The notes under the pieces are model-generated. The model did not search any database. It saw only the letters and a program-made list of their open reading frames with translations, and had not been told where the DNA came from. A stretch of DNA of 64,000 bases from Saccharospirillum sp043196875 (lineage in GTDB: Bacteria; Pseudomonadota; Gammaproteobacteria; Pseudomonadales; Natronospirillaceae), in NCBI RefSeq assembly GCF_043196875.1, contig NZ_JBEBMX010000001.1, forward strand, positions 930,001 to 994,000, read 5' to 3'. The position numbers and the translations under genes are program-made. Positions 33,747 to 42,731 of this stretch are shown one piece after another (positions within the stretch are counted from its first letter, which is position 1; the number at the start of each line of letters is the position of its first letter).

Positions 33747-34742
33747 GTGAAGAAACGTCGTCCTACCTTGCAAGACATCGCCGATCAGGTTGGCGCCACC
33801 AAAATGACCGTCAGTCGCTGTCTGCGCGACCCGGATACGGTGTCTGAAGGCTTGCGCCAGCGCATTTTCGAAGCGGTGGAAACGCTCGGTTATATTCCCA
33901 ATCGCGGCCCGGATATTCTGTCGAAATCGACCAGTCGGGCCATCGGTGTGTTGTTGCCATCGCTGACCAACCAGGTGTTTGCTGATGTGCTTAAAGGCAT
34001 CGAAGCGGTGACCGAACCGGCCGGTTATCACCTGATGCTAGCGCACTATGGTTACAGTCCGGAGGTGGAAGAACGCACCCTGGCGTCCTTGTTGTCGTAC
34101 AACGTCGATGCCGTTCTGCTGTCGGAAAGCCAACACACTGATCGCACATTGCGTATGTTGGAAACCGCCGGCGTACCGACGGTGGAGTTGATGGATACCC
34201 GCAACCCGCCGATTCATCAGGCGGTTGGTTTCGACAATGTCGCTGCCGCCCGGGCCATGGTCGAAACCATGATCGAGCGCGGTCGACGTCATATTCTTTA
34301 TCTGGCGGTGCGGCTTGATGCCCGGACCCTGCAGCGTGAAGAAGGCTATAACCAGGCGATGCGCGCTGCTGGCCTAAAACCTCAAACACTGCGCCGCGCC
34401 GAGCGCTCTTCTTACAGTGTTGGGGCCACCTTGCTCGGCGAAGTGATGCAGCAATATCCGCACGCCGATGGTCTGTTCTGCACTAACGATGACGTTGCCA
34501 TCGGTGCCTATTTTGAATGCGTGCGACGCGGTCTGGATGTTCCCGGCCAGTTGGCGATCGCCGGTTTTCACGGCCACGATGTCGGTCAGGTGATGGCGCC
34601 CCAATTGGCCAGCGTAGTGACACCGCGCGAAGCCATGGGCAAACGGGCGGCCCAGGCGTTATTGGCGCGTTTGCGCGGTGAAGCGGTTAAAGAGTCGATT
34701 ATCGATCTGGGTTATCGCATCGAAACCGGCGGCACGCTGTGA
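33747..34742 (+). CDS. gntR: LacI-family gluconate repressor GntR
   Basis: Represses gluconate uptake genes and is released by gluconate. The 331-aa protein closely tracks E. coli GntR: RPTLQDIADQVGATKMTVSR is the helix-turn-helix, GYIPNRGPDILSKSTSRAIG the hinge, and VLLPSLTNQVFADVLKGIE opens the effector domain; IAGFHGHDVGQVM is shared too. The start is GTG with GGAG just upstream. Its expected operator type is found twice before dctP. The gene ends flush against the convergent AEC carrier, the two stops forming TGATCA. Confidence 0.95.
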   Translation: MKKRRPTLQDIADQVGATKMTVSRCLRDPDTVSEGLRQRIFEAVETLGYIPNRGPDILSKSTSRAIGVLLPSLTNQVFADVLKGIEAVTEPAGYHLMLAHYGYSPEVEERTLASLLSYNVDAVLLSESQHTDRTLRMLETAGVPTVELMDTRNPPIHQAVGFDNVAAARAMVETMIERGRRHILYLAVRLDARTLQREEGYNQAMRAAGLKPQTLRRAERSSYSVGATLLGEVMQQYPHADGLFCTNDDVAIGAYFECVRRGLDVPGQLAIAGFHGHDVGQVMAPQLASVVTPREAMGKRAAQALLARLRGEAVKESIIDLGYRIETGGTL

Positions 34743-35636
34743 TCAATGAAACACCGGCGCCCACTGCATCAACGCCATTACCGCCAGCAGCGACAGTGGA
34801 ATACTGATCAGAGTAACGGCGGCGATATCATCCTTGGGTCCGTCATAATGGCTGGCCAGAATGTAGCTGATCACCGCCACCGGCATGCAGGCCTGAAGCA
34901 ATAAAGTTTGCGCCACGATGGGTGCCAACGGCATCAGCCAGATCACCAAGGTTGCCGCACTGATCCCCAACATCACCCGACCGAAAGACAGTCCCAGTAT
35001 CCTGCCCAGGCGTCGCAACTCGCTCAGATCAATCCCCGCCAGCGAGCGACCGAGCAATAACAACATCACCGGTATGGTCATGCCGGCCAGCAAGTCGAGC
35101 GTACTGAGAATGACCGTCGGTGTCGGCACCTGGGCAGCATGCCAAACCGCGCCGACGATTAACGCAATAATAGAAGCGTTACCCAGTACTGATTTCAGCG
35201 TAAAACGACCGGACAGCAGCCAAGTGCCAAGGGTAAAATGGCTGATCTGGACGACGGTGGAGATGACCACAGCGTGCACCAGGGCGTTTTGTCCGAGCAG
35301 GGCAAACACCAGCGGGATCCCCAGATTGCCGGTATTGGGATTGACCAGCATCGACAGGTAACCGCGCACGCTTAGGCCGCTCAGTTTCAGTACCACCGCG
35401 CCCAGTAGTGTCGACACCACCAGCACCAGCAACATGGCCACTGCCGTAGCGGAAACATCTGCCAGTGGTGCCTCCATACCCAGGAGGGCATTGAGGATCA
35501 GTGCTGGTAAACCAATCTGTGTGACCAGTTGAGACAGCCCCGGCGCTGACAACAAGGTGGTCCGTTTTGCTAACAACCAGCCGAGCGCGGCGCAAAACAC
35601 CACCGGAAAGAGTGCATTGAGGTAGGCGGCGATCAC
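34743..35636 (-). CDS. AEC-family auxin efflux carrier-like permease
   Basis: An inner-membrane carrier of 297 aa with about 10 hydrophobic helices. The family motif MLVNPNTGNLGIPLVFALLG is present near residue 97, with a matching second-half block QACMPVAVISYILASHYDG. Bacterial AEC proteins move small organic acids such as malate or malonate; the substrate here is unknown. It probably starts with GTG (35636). The gene is convergent with gntR. Confidence 0.9.
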   Translation of the reverse strand: MIAAYLNALFPVVFCAALGWLLAKRTTLLSAPGLSQLVTQIGLPALILNALLGMEAPLADVSATAVAMLLVLVVSTLLGAVVLKLSGLSVRGYLSMLVNPNTGNLGIPLVFALLGQNALVHAVVISTVVQISHFTLGTWLLSGRFTLKSVLGNASIIALIVGAVWHAAQVPTPTVILSTLDLLAGMTIPVMLLLLGRSLAGIDLSELRRLGRILGLSFGRVMLGISAATLVIWLMPLAPIVAQTLLLQACMPVAVISYILASHYDGPKDDIAAVTLISIPLSLLAVMALMQWAPVFH

Positions 35637-35762
35637 AGCGAACTCACAACAAGGAAAACGTCAGTATATCCAAGCGTGCAACACCCGTCCGGCTTGCAAA
35701 TAAAATGATACACTGTAACATCCGGCCGGGGTTGCGCAGGATACAACCCAGGGAGAAAGACC

Positions 35763-37304
35763 ATGTTATTCGTACCTTCACTGAACACCGCTCGACGCAA
35801 CTTAACGTTGTGCGGTCTCCTATTGCTGAGCAGTTTTACTCTGCTTGCCTGCGCCCAAAATGAACCCTCACAACAAATGCACACTCCGGTTGTTGTTGTA
35901 CCCGGCCTGCTGGGTTCCCGGCTGTGTCGCGACAGCGCCGATGGCAAGCAGCAGGTGGTTTGGGGCACCGTCGCGTCCATCACTAAATTTCCAACCTTGG
36001 CTTACGACCCGGCGGATACCAGCATCCGGCCTTGCGGTCTGATTCGGGAGATTTCTTATCTCGGCGTCTATAAGCAGGAAGTTTACGCCGGCTTTATCAA
36101 TCGCTTAGCCGAAGAAGGTTACCGCGAGGGCAAAGATCTGTTTTTGTTCGACTACGACTGGCGTCTCAGCGTGTTCGACAATGCCCGTATCCTGGCCGAT
36201 TTTATCGACCAGAATATTCCCCAGGAGCAAACCGTCGATCTGGTTGCCCACAGCATGGGTGGCCTGATTTCCCGAGCCTATATTCTCGAAGAAGGTGGCA
36301 GTCAGCGAGTGCACCGTCTGATCACCGCTGGCACGCCGTTACGTGGCTCGGTGGAAGTTTTTGATCTGCTGGAAAATGGCTGGGGTACCGCCAATGTCTT
36401 TATGGGTGGAGTCGATGGCTTTCGCCGCACCATGCTGACTTTCCCCTCGACCTTCGATTTGATTCCGCGTTACGACGGTTGCTGTGGTGATGCTGGCAGT
36501 CGCCTCGGCGATTTCAATATGGACAATCCGGACGACTGGGTGCGGTTGAATTGGGATGGCGTAGAAGCCGATGGTCTGCCCGACCTGGTCGCTGCCAGTG
36601 AACGTCAGATGCATATTCAGGAAGTGATTGAACAATCGCTGCCGGAGCATATCGAAGACGTGATCGTCATCGGTATCGACCAACGCACTCCCGAGCAATA
36701 TCGCATTAATTACCTCAGCAATGACGAAGAAGCCCAGTTGCAGATCGAAACCAGCTGGGGTGGCGACGGTGTGGTCATGCGCAACAGTGCCGTGCTCGAG
36801 AATCGTCATGTATTCCCCACCAGCTTTGCGACGCATCAGGCCATTTTGAACGAAGAATCGGCTCAGGATTTTGTCGTTACCGCTTTGGATCTGGGCGCTG
36901 AAACCGCGGTTAAGCGGGTTCCGGTACGGCCACGCACCACCATCTTTACCGCCTTGGGTGAGGTGGTGGCGCTGATCGGTGTCAGTGTCGATACCGAAAC
37001 GCCGATCTATCAGGTGGGTGAGCAGGTGAAGGCGATCGTGCGTATCCTGCCGGATTCTTTCGATGATATAGACGCCAGCCGCGTCAGCCTGACCGTGACC
37101 CGGCCGGGTGGTCAGCCGACACCGATGAAATTGCACAGCGATCCGTCCTTGTCCGACCCAACCAATAACCGTGAGCAATCTTTCTTCGCGCAATTCAGTG
37201 CGGGCAGCAAAACCGGTGAGTTGCTACTCACGGCCACCATCGAAGCCGACGGCGCCGAACCGCGTCAGGCTTCGCTGCTGGTGCCGGTCGTCGTGTTGCA
37301 GTAA
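35763..37304 (+). CDS. LCAT-like lipase/acyltransferase lipoprotein
   Basis: A 513-aa predicted lipoprotein; the lipobox TLLAC gives acylated Cys30. The alpha/beta hydrolase domain resembles lecithin:cholesterol acyltransferase and lysosomal phospholipase A2: VVVVPGLLGSRL oxyanion region, FDYDWRLS, nucleophile Ser164 in VAHSMGG, a WGGDGVV block, and a candidate catalytic His in ENRHVFPTSFATH. Residues after about 400 look like an added beta-rich domain (YQVGEQVKAIVRILPDSFDD). The substrate is likely a phospholipid or ester at the cell surface. Ribosome site GGGAG. Only 22 bp separate it from the DUF2946 gene. Confidence 0.85.
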   Translation: MLFVPSLNTARRNLTLCGLLLLSSFTLLACAQNEPSQQMHTPVVVVPGLLGSRLCRDSADGKQQVVWGTVASITKFPTLAYDPADTSIRPCGLIREISYLGVYKQEVYAGFINRLAEEGYREGKDLFLFDYDWRLSVFDNARILADFIDQNIPQEQTVDLVAHSMGGLISRAYILEEGGSQRVHRLITAGTPLRGSVEVFDLLENGWGTANVFMGGVDGFRRTMLTFPSTFDLIPRYDGCCGDAGSRLGDFNMDNPDDWVRLNWDGVEADGLPDLVAASERQMHIQEVIEQSLPEHIEDVIVIGIDQRTPEQYRINYLSNDEEAQLQIETSWGGDGVVMRNSAVLENRHVFPTSFATHQAILNEESAQDFVVTALDLGAETAVKRVPVRPRTTIFTALGEVVALIGVSVDTETPIYQVGEQVKAIVRILPDSFDDIDASRVSLTVTRPGGQPTPMKLHSDPSLSDPTNNREQSFFAQFSAGSKTGELLLTATIEADGAEPRQASLLVPVVVLQ

Positions 37305-37326
37305 CCACTAGAGGTAAGCAGGTCCA

Positions 37327-37737
37327 ATGTCCGATTTCAGGCAGACAGCAAACTTCTTCGGCCCGCGCCGAACGGATGCTGCCTGCCTGATGGTTAAGAT
37401 TGCCCAGCGTCGTTGGCGCGCCTTGTTATTGGTCACACTGGCGATGTTGGTGTGCCAGGGTGCCTTGCAGCACGGGCATGAACCGGTGCATCTGGCGCAG
37501 CAGATGCAAAGTGTCTCGGCGCATCATGATCACCATTCCGATATTGATGACCTTACCGACTGCCAGAGCTGTAACCTGCTTAAACTTAGCCAGGTTGGCG
37601 CCTTATCTTTCGTCGCGTTCTCTACTGTCACCAGCGCTGCCCCGCTGGTGACCCAGCGTCCTTTGTGGACCCTCAATAAAACGGCAATCCAACCGGCGGC
37701 TCGTGGGCCACCGGCTTCGTCTTCAATACTCAACTGA
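37327..37737 (+). CDS. DUF2946-like small membrane protein, His-rich
   Basis: A 136-aa protein with a hydrophobic segment (ALLLVTLAMLVCQGAL), a His-rich stretch (SAHHDHHSD) and a Cys pair CQSC, ending AARGPPASS as DUF2946-type proteins do. The Cys and His clusters suggest metal binding. An alternative start at 37390 (MVKIAQRRW) would place the helix right at the N terminus. It heads the zinc-type cluster with the ZrgA-like gene 51 bp on. Confidence 0.65.
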   Translation: MSDFRQTANFFGPRRTDAACLMVKIAQRRWRALLLVTLAMLVCQGALQHGHEPVHLAQQMQSVSAHHDHHSDIDDLTDCQSCNLLKLSQVGALSFVAFSTVTSAAPLVTQRPLWTLNKTAIQPAARGPPASSSILN

Positions 37738-37744
37738 TGTTAGT

Positions 37745-37759
37745 GGCCGAACCTCGGCC
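37745..37759 (+). other. Small stem-loop between DUF2946 and zrgA-like genes
   Basis: GGCCGA (37745-37750), a 3-nt loop and TCGGCC (37754-37759). It is T-rich downstream but not a clean U-run, so it may be a weak terminator or leader hairpin. No Zur-like palindrome was recognised nearby. Confidence 0.3.
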
Positions 37760-37788
37760 GTCGTATTTATTGTTGAATTGAGGATCCT

Positions 37789-38430
37789 ATGAAAACCAAA
37801 CTCCCCCTGTTGTTGGCAACCTTTGCCATGGCTCCGCTGGCTACTTCTGTAATGGCTGAAACCGAACGTCAGCATGGCGCGCACGAACACGGCGCAGCGC
37901 AATTATCGATTGCCGCCGATCATCACGAAGTGGTCTTTGCTCTGGAATCGCCGGCCTATAATGTGTTTGGTTTTGAACACGCTCCGAGCACTGACGAACA
38001 GCACGCCGCTATCGATGCGGCGCTGGCCAAGCTGCGTGATGCTGATGCCTTGTGGACACTGAGCTCTGCCGCCGGTTGCGAACTGGAAGATGTGGATATC
38101 GACAGTGCGGTGCTCGAAGATGAAGAGCATGAGCACCACGATCATGATGAAGATCATGACCATGACCACGATCATGATGAAGATCACGACCACGACCACG
38201 ACCATGACGAAGACCACGATCACGATCATGACCACGAAGGCCACCAACACAGCGATGTGGACGTTAGCTGGCACTTCCATTGCGACAATCCAGACGAACT
38301 GGTGCAGGTGGAAGTCGGTCTGTTCGACGCCTTTGAGCGTTTTGAAGATCTCGACGTTCAATACCTGACTGAAACCAGCCAGGGCGCTGCCGAACTATCG
38401 CCGAGCCGTACCACTTTAAACCTGGAGTAA
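37789..38430 (+). CDS. zrgA: ZrgA-like periplasmic zinc-binding protein (DUF2796)
   Basis: A 213-aa exported protein; the signal peptide ends SVMA. QHGAHEHGAAQL is the family's N-terminal His motif, residues 114-154 are a His/Asp/Glu-rich zinc-binding stretch made of three EDHDHDHDHD units, and WHFHCDNPDELVQVEVGLFDAFERF closes the conserved C-terminal domain. Two Cys (97, 165) may form a disulfide. V. cholerae ZrgA is, as I recall it, part of a zinc-uptake locus with ABC subunits, as here. Confidence 0.85.
   Translation: MKTKLPLLLATFAMAPLATSVMAETERQHGAHEHGAAQLSIAADHHEVVFALESPAYNVFGFEHAPSTDEQHAAIDAALAKLRDADALWTLSSAAGCELEDVDIDSAVLEDEEHEHHDHDEDHDHDHDHDEDHDHDHDHDEDHDHDHDHEGHQHSDVDVSWHFHCDNPDELVQVEVGLFDAFERFEDLDVQYLTETSQGAAELSPSRTTLNLE
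38149..38238 (+). repeat. 30-bp in-frame tandem repeat in zrgA
   Basis: Three 10-codon units encode EDHDHDHDHD (the last unit ends E instead of D). Synonymous drift between units shows they are not brand new, but copy number could vary. Confidence 0.8.
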
Positions 38431-38437
38431 TCACACC

Positions 38438-39136
38438 ATGAGCACAGCTGTCTCCTGGCAGGCGCTGAGCTACCGCTGGCCGGGCATGTCCCGGCCTACG
38501 GTCGAGCTTGCCGACCTGGCATTAGCCCAAGGCGAATCCTTGTTTATCCAGGGCCCCAGCGGCAGCGGCAAAAGTACGCTGCTGAACTTGCTGGCCGGTG
38601 TTTTGGTGCCCAGCGAAGGCCAGTTGCAGGTGCTCGAACAACCCCTGAGTGATTGGTCCGGACGGCGACGCGATCGCTTTCGCGCCGATCACTTGGGTTA
38701 CATCTTTCAGCAGTTTAATCTGCTGCCTTATTTATCGGTCGCTGCCAATGTTGAGTTACCGGCGCGACTGTCGAAACGTCGGCTGCAACGCACTCAGGAT
38801 GAGCACGGTGGATTGAGCGCTGCGGTGGAACATTGGTTGCGTCGTCTGCAATTGCCGGAAGCCTTGTGGCATGCACCGGTTTCCCGGCTCAGCGTGGGCC
38901 AGCAACAACGTGTGGCTGCGGCCCGTGCTTTGATCGGCTCGCCAGAGTTGATTATCGCCGACGAACCGACCTCGGCGCTGGATGAAGACAACGTCGAAAA
39001 CTTTATGCAGGTGCTCACCGAACAGTGCCGCAGCATCAAGGCGTCGCTGATTTTCGTCAGCCATGACCGTCGCTTGGGGCACTGGTTTGATCAGCATTTG
39101 GCGTTGACCGCCCATGCCGCGGAGGTGAGCCAATGA
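38438..39136 (+). CDS. ABC transporter ATPase, LolD/MacB-like
   Basis: A 232-aa nucleotide-binding subunit: Walker A GPSGSGKST, Q-loop YIFQQFNLLPYLSV, signature LSVGQQQRVAAARAL, Walker B LIIADEPTSALD, and the H-loop FVSHDRR. It belongs to the LolD/FtsE/MacB class that pairs with MacB-type permeases, the next gene, with which it overlaps by four bases (ATGA). Likely driven with ZrgA for zinc handling, though the permease type is more often linked to mechanotransmission than uptake. Confidence 0.92.
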   Translation: MSTAVSWQALSYRWPGMSRPTVELADLALAQGESLFIQGPSGSGKSTLLNLLAGVLVPSEGQLQVLEQPLSDWSGRRRDRFRADHLGYIFQQFNLLPYLSVAANVELPARLSKRRLQRTQDEHGGLSAAVEHWLRRLQLPEALWHAPVSRLSVGQQQRVAAARALIGSPELIIADEPTSALDEDNVENFMQVLTEQCRSIKASLIFVSHDRRLGHWFDQHLALTAHAAEVSQ

Positions 39137-40392
39137 ACTGGATCAACCTCGCGCTGCGCAGTCTGTGGAACCGACGCTCAACCGCTGTGTTGACCTTATT
39201 AATGGTGGCACTGTCGTTGGCGCTGTTGCTGACCGTCGACCGCGTTCGCCAAGACACCCGCTCCAGTTTTTCCAATACGCTGTCGGGTACCGACCTGATT
39301 GTGGGTGGCCGCACCGGTGGTCTGAATCTGTTGCTGTACTCGGTGTTTCGCATCGGCAACGCCACCAACAACATCAGTTGGCAAACCTACGACGACATCC
39401 GCAACAACGACGCCGTCGACTGGACCATTCCGTTTTCACTCGGCGATTCCCACCATGGCTACCGCGTGCTCGGTACCAACAACGACTATTTCGAGCATTA
39501 TCAACACGGTCGTCGTCAGAATCTGAGCATCAGCGAAGGTCGTAGCTTCGACGGCGTTTATGATGTTGTTCTGGGCAGCGCCGTGGCCAAGGCGTTGGAT
39601 TATCACCTTGGCGACTCGGTGGTGATCGCCCACGGTCTGGGCAGTACCTCTTTCGAACTGCACGACGACAAACCCTTCACCGTGGTCGGCATATTGGCGC
39701 CAACCGGTACGCCGGTGGATCGCACCCTGCACATTCCGCTCGAAGGCATGACCGCCATTCATATCGACTGGACTGCCGGTGTGCGTTTGCCCGGTTTCGA
39801 TGTGTCGGCCGAAGAAGCCTTGGAAATGGACCTGACGCCCGACACCGTCACCGCCGTTTTGGTCGGCATGAAATCGCGCATTCAGGCCTTGGGTTTTCAG
39901 CGCCGTATCAATCAGTATCGCGCCGAACCACTGACCGCCATTATTCCCGGGGCAACGCTGGCCGAGCTGTGGCAAATGATCGGCATCGCCGAAAATGCCT
40001 TGATCGCCATTTCTGGTCTGGTGGTGATTACCGGCTTGCTCGGCATGGTCACAGTCATTCTTGCTGGGTTGAATGAACGTCGCCGGGAAATGGCGATCTT
40101 GCGGGCACTGGGTGCCCGACCGCAGCATATTCTTGGCTTGTTGATGATTGAATCCGGCTTCTATGGCATCGCCGGTCTGGTGCTGGGCTTGTTGCTGCAT
40201 TGGGCGCTGATCGCCCTCGCTGCACTTTGGGTACAGCCAGCCTATGGCATTCAATTGACACTGAGTCTGCCGGTCTGGCCGATGTCTGGCGTCTTGTTGG
40301 CGGTGGTTGCGCTGAGTATTCTGATTGGCCTGGCGCCGGGCTGGAAAGCCTACCGTCGTTCACTCAGTGACGGCCTGACTGTCACCACCTGA
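39133..40392 (+). CDS. MacB/FtsX-type ABC permease
   Basis: A 419-aa membrane protein with four transmembrane helices: one at residues 15-35, then a large periplasmic MacB-PCD-like domain (residues 40-270), and three C-terminal helices with GLNERRREMAILRALGARP as the cytoplasmic coupling motif of FtsX-family permeases. It overlaps the ATPase gene by ATGA. A DUF3299 gene follows after 9 bp. Confidence 0.92.
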   Translation: MNWINLALRSLWNRRSTAVLTLLMVALSLALLLTVDRVRQDTRSSFSNTLSGTDLIVGGRTGGLNLLLYSVFRIGNATNNISWQTYDDIRNNDAVDWTIPFSLGDSHHGYRVLGTNNDYFEHYQHGRRQNLSISEGRSFDGVYDVVLGSAVAKALDYHLGDSVVIAHGLGSTSFELHDDKPFTVVGILAPTGTPVDRTLHIPLEGMTAIHIDWTAGVRLPGFDVSAEEALEMDLTPDTVTAVLVGMKSRIQALGFQRRINQYRAEPLTAIIPGATLAELWQMIGIAENALIAISGLVVITGLLGMVTVILAGLNERRREMAILRALGARPQHILGLLMIESGFYGIAGLVLGLLLHWALIALAALWVQPAYGIQLTLSLPVWPMSGVLLAVVALSILIGLAPGWKAYRRSLSDGLTVTT

Positions 40393-40401
40393 GGGCACTG
40401 C

Positions 40402-40929
40402 ATGAAACTTCGTCTGGCGCTGATCGGATTAATGCTGGTCAGTACCGCCTGGGCCGACAGCCGGCCGGTGCAGGAACTGCGCTGGGGAGAATTGATCCCC
40501 AGCGGCTTCAGTTATGGTGATTTGGCGGCCAAGATCGAGCAACCAACAACACCTCTATCGAGCCTGGCCGACGACGACCCGGAAGCACAGCGGCTGTACC
40601 AGTCGATGCGCGACGCCCTGGCTGATGCGCCGGTGGTGGAAGCCTATGATGGCCTGTCGGTAAAAATTGCCGGTTTCGTGGTGCCGCTGGAACAGGACGA
40701 AGATCGGGTACTCAGCTTCTTGTTGGTGCCCTACTTCGGCGCCTGTATTCACACCCCGCCACCACCCGCCAATCAGATTATCCATGTGCAAACTCAAGGC
40801 GGTTTCCCGACCCCAGGTCTGGATGAACCGGTCTACGTCACCGGCCTGATGCGTACCCAAAAACACGATTCCGAACTGGGTTCGGCGGGTTACACCCTTT
40901 ATGCGGGCTCGGTTGAACCCTATCTTTAA
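40402..40929 (+). CDS. DUF3299 exported protein
   Basis: A 175-aa protein with a signal peptide (ending STAWA). Conserved features: ELRWGELIPSGFS, VKIAGFVVPLEQDE and FLLVPYFGACIHTPPPPANQ, which are the family signature; Cys and His in FGACIHTPPPP could bind metal. It sits at the end of the zrg-like operon and is probably its last member. Function unproven. Confidence 0.82.
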   Translation: MKLRLALIGLMLVSTAWADSRPVQELRWGELIPSGFSYGDLAAKIEQPTTPLSSLADDDPEAQRLYQSMRDALADAPVVEAYDGLSVKIAGFVVPLEQDEDRVLSFLLVPYFGACIHTPPPPANQIIHVQTQGGFPTPGLDEPVYVTGLMRTQKHDSELGSAGYTLYAGSVEPYL

Positions 40930-41004
40930 TATTGTGAACAGCCATGGCCGAAAGGTCGCTGTTTGCTAAGCTAAGCTTGGGTTTTCGATAACGCGGAGGT
41001 GGGT

Positions 41005-41268
41005 ATGGCCAGTGGTTGGGCCGGCGATGGCGCCGTCCAGGATCAAATCGATGCCACCATCGATGACGCTTTGGAGCGTGCGCGTCGCAACCTGCCTCAG
41101 GGCGAAAGCCGACACGACTGCGCCGAATGCGGCGAAATCATTCCCGAAGCGCGCCGCCAAGCCTTGCCCGGCGTGCAACTGTGCATCAACTGCCAGGCCG
41201 AACGCGACGCCGATGCCGCCTACAGCAGCTACAACCGGCGCGGTTCCAAAGACAGTCAGTTGCGTTAG
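41005..41268 (+). CDS. ybiI: DksA/TraR-family zinc finger protein, YbiI-like
   Basis: An 87-aa protein nearly colinear with E. coli YbiI: it starts MASGWAGDGAVQDQIDATID, has the zinc finger CAECGEIIPEARR...LCINCQAE, and ends YNRRGSKDSQLR. DksA-type fingers bind the RNA polymerase secondary channel, but the short YbiI group lacks the long coiled coil. The start at 41005 follows GGAGGTG, preferred over 40999. Confidence 0.9.
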   Translation: MASGWAGDGAVQDQIDATIDDALERARRNLPQGESRHDCAECGEIIPEARRQALPGVQLCINCQAERDADAAYSSYNRRGSKDSQLR

Positions 41269-41278
41269 GCCGTCGCCG

Positions 41279-42094
41279 TTAAATCGTGCTGATCATCCAG
41301 TGAATACCAAAGCGATCGGTCAGCATGCCAAAACCGGCCGACCAGAACGTCTCGTCAAACGGCATCCGTACCTTGCCACCTTCAACCAACTGATCGAACG
41401 CATAGCGTGACTTCTCAACGCTGTCGAAACTCAGTTGCACGCTGATGCCCTGAGGTTTTTCGAAATAGGCCGGTGGCGCATCGACACCCATAATCACCAG
41501 ATTACCCAACGACAGCTCAGAGTGAATGACCTTGTCGGACCAGTCGTCCGGCACCGGTGCTGGTTCCGGCGCCTCGCCGTAGGTCGCGATGGTCAGCAGT
41601 TTGCCGCCCAATAAGTCAGCATAAAACTCCAGCGCTTCGCGACAATTGCCCTCGAACGAAAGATGCACCGCCTGACTGACCGATTGACGTGAAGTGCGGG
41701 CGTCCAGATCGTTGTGAATGTCGAGGCCGACACCGGGCTCAAAATCTTCCAGTCCGTAGACCGGACGCAGTTCCAGACAGACATCGCCATCTTCACGCGG
41801 CCAGCGTTTTACCCAGTCGAGCGCTTCTTCAACGCTCTGGGTTTCAATCATGGTATAGCCGGCGGTCAGTTCGCGGGTTTCGGCAAAGGGGCCATCGATG
41901 ACCTGCGGCTCGCCGCCGCCACTGAACTGAATGCGATAGGCGTCTTTACTCGGTTTTAAACCTTCGCCGCCACGCCAGACACCGGCATCGACCAGGGCTT
42001 CGTTGTAACGGCCCATGGCTTCCAATAAATCTTGCCCGGGCATCACGCCGGCTTCGGTATCGGTGTCGGCTTTACGGATAATCATAAAACGCAT
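41279..42094 (-). CDS. YCII (DGPF) - VOC/PhnB fusion protein
   Basis: A 271-aa two-domain protein. Residues 1-115 are a YCII-related domain with the diagnostic DGPFAETRELTAGYTMIE. Residues about 135-271 are a VOC-fold PhnB/3-demethylubiquinone methyltransferase-like domain (VHLSFEGNCREALEFYADLL and DRFGIHWMISTI). DGPF proteins are genetically linked to ECF42-type sigma factors, and one lies 1.6 kb away. Enzymatic role unknown. Confidence 0.88.
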   Translation of the reverse strand: MRFMIIRKADTDTEAGVMPGQDLLEAMGRYNEALVDAGVWRGGEGLKPSKDAYRIQFSGGGEPQVIDGPFAETRELTAGYTMIETQSVEEALDWVKRWPREDGDVCLELRPVYGLEDFEPGVGLDIHNDLDARTSRQSVSQAVHLSFEGNCREALEFYADLLGGKLLTIATYGEAPEPAPVPDDWSDKVIHSELSLGNLVIMGVDAPPAYFEKPQGISVQLSFDSVEKSRYAFDQLVEGGKVRMPFDETFWSAGFGMLTDRFGIHWMISTI

Positions 42095-42167
42095 CAGAGG
42101 ACGCCTCTTGTTGTGGTTAGTCCTCTTAGTCGACTCGGTCAGACCTTTTTCGACAGCGCTTGCTTAA

Positions 42168-42680
42168 TTAACCGAACGACTTGGCAAATAACGACAAAAC
42201 CTCGTCGGAGCCAGGATGAGAAAAACCGGATTCATGGCGAAAGCCCAGCTTTTCCAGCAAAGCGATGGAGCGGTGATTTATCGGTTTGGCGATCGCCAAC
42301 AGCTGTTGCAGTGCCAAGGTCTCTTGCGCATAGGCCACCGAAGCCGACGCTGCCTCCAACGCAAAACCCTGGCCCCAATATTTGCTCAGTAGTGCAAAGC
42401 CTAGATCAGGATGTGGCAGGGTATTGCGTTTTAGCAAACCACAAATGCCTATGGGTAACGAGCCATCAATGGTTGCAACCAACCACAGGCCAAAGCCATG
42501 TTCGCGGTAACTGGTTAGCATCTTCTGTTCGATGTAATCGGACGCTTTTTCGATGCTGTCGATTGAATTCGGGGCAATAAATTGATGCCAGGCAGGTTCG
42601 TTGAGCAGCTCTAAGAGAGAGGCAGAATCGTCGACTTGTGCTTCGCGCAGTATCAGCCTTTTGGTCTTACAGATGATCAA
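42168..42680 (-). CDS. GNAT acetyltransferase, RimJ/RimL type
   Basis: A 170-aa acetyltransferase. TKRLILREAQVDDSASLLEL is the family opening, DLGFALLSKYWGQGFALEAA is the acetyl-CoA-binding motif A region, and NHRSIALLEKLGFRHE the closing motif. Target unknown. It is inserted, with a DUF695 gene, between the two DGPF genes. Confidence 0.9.
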   Translation of the reverse strand: MIICKTKRLILREAQVDDSASLLELLNEPAWHQFIAPNSIDSIEKASDYIEQKMLTSYREHGFGLWLVATIDGSLPIGICGLLKRNTLPHPDLGFALLSKYWGQGFALEAASASVAYAQETLALQQLLAIAKPINHRSIALLEKLGFRHESGFSHPGSDEVLSLFAKSFG

Positions 42681-42731
42681 GGGACATGTCCTATCACTCT
42701 TGAGAGAATGCTGTTTGATATAACCATGCGG

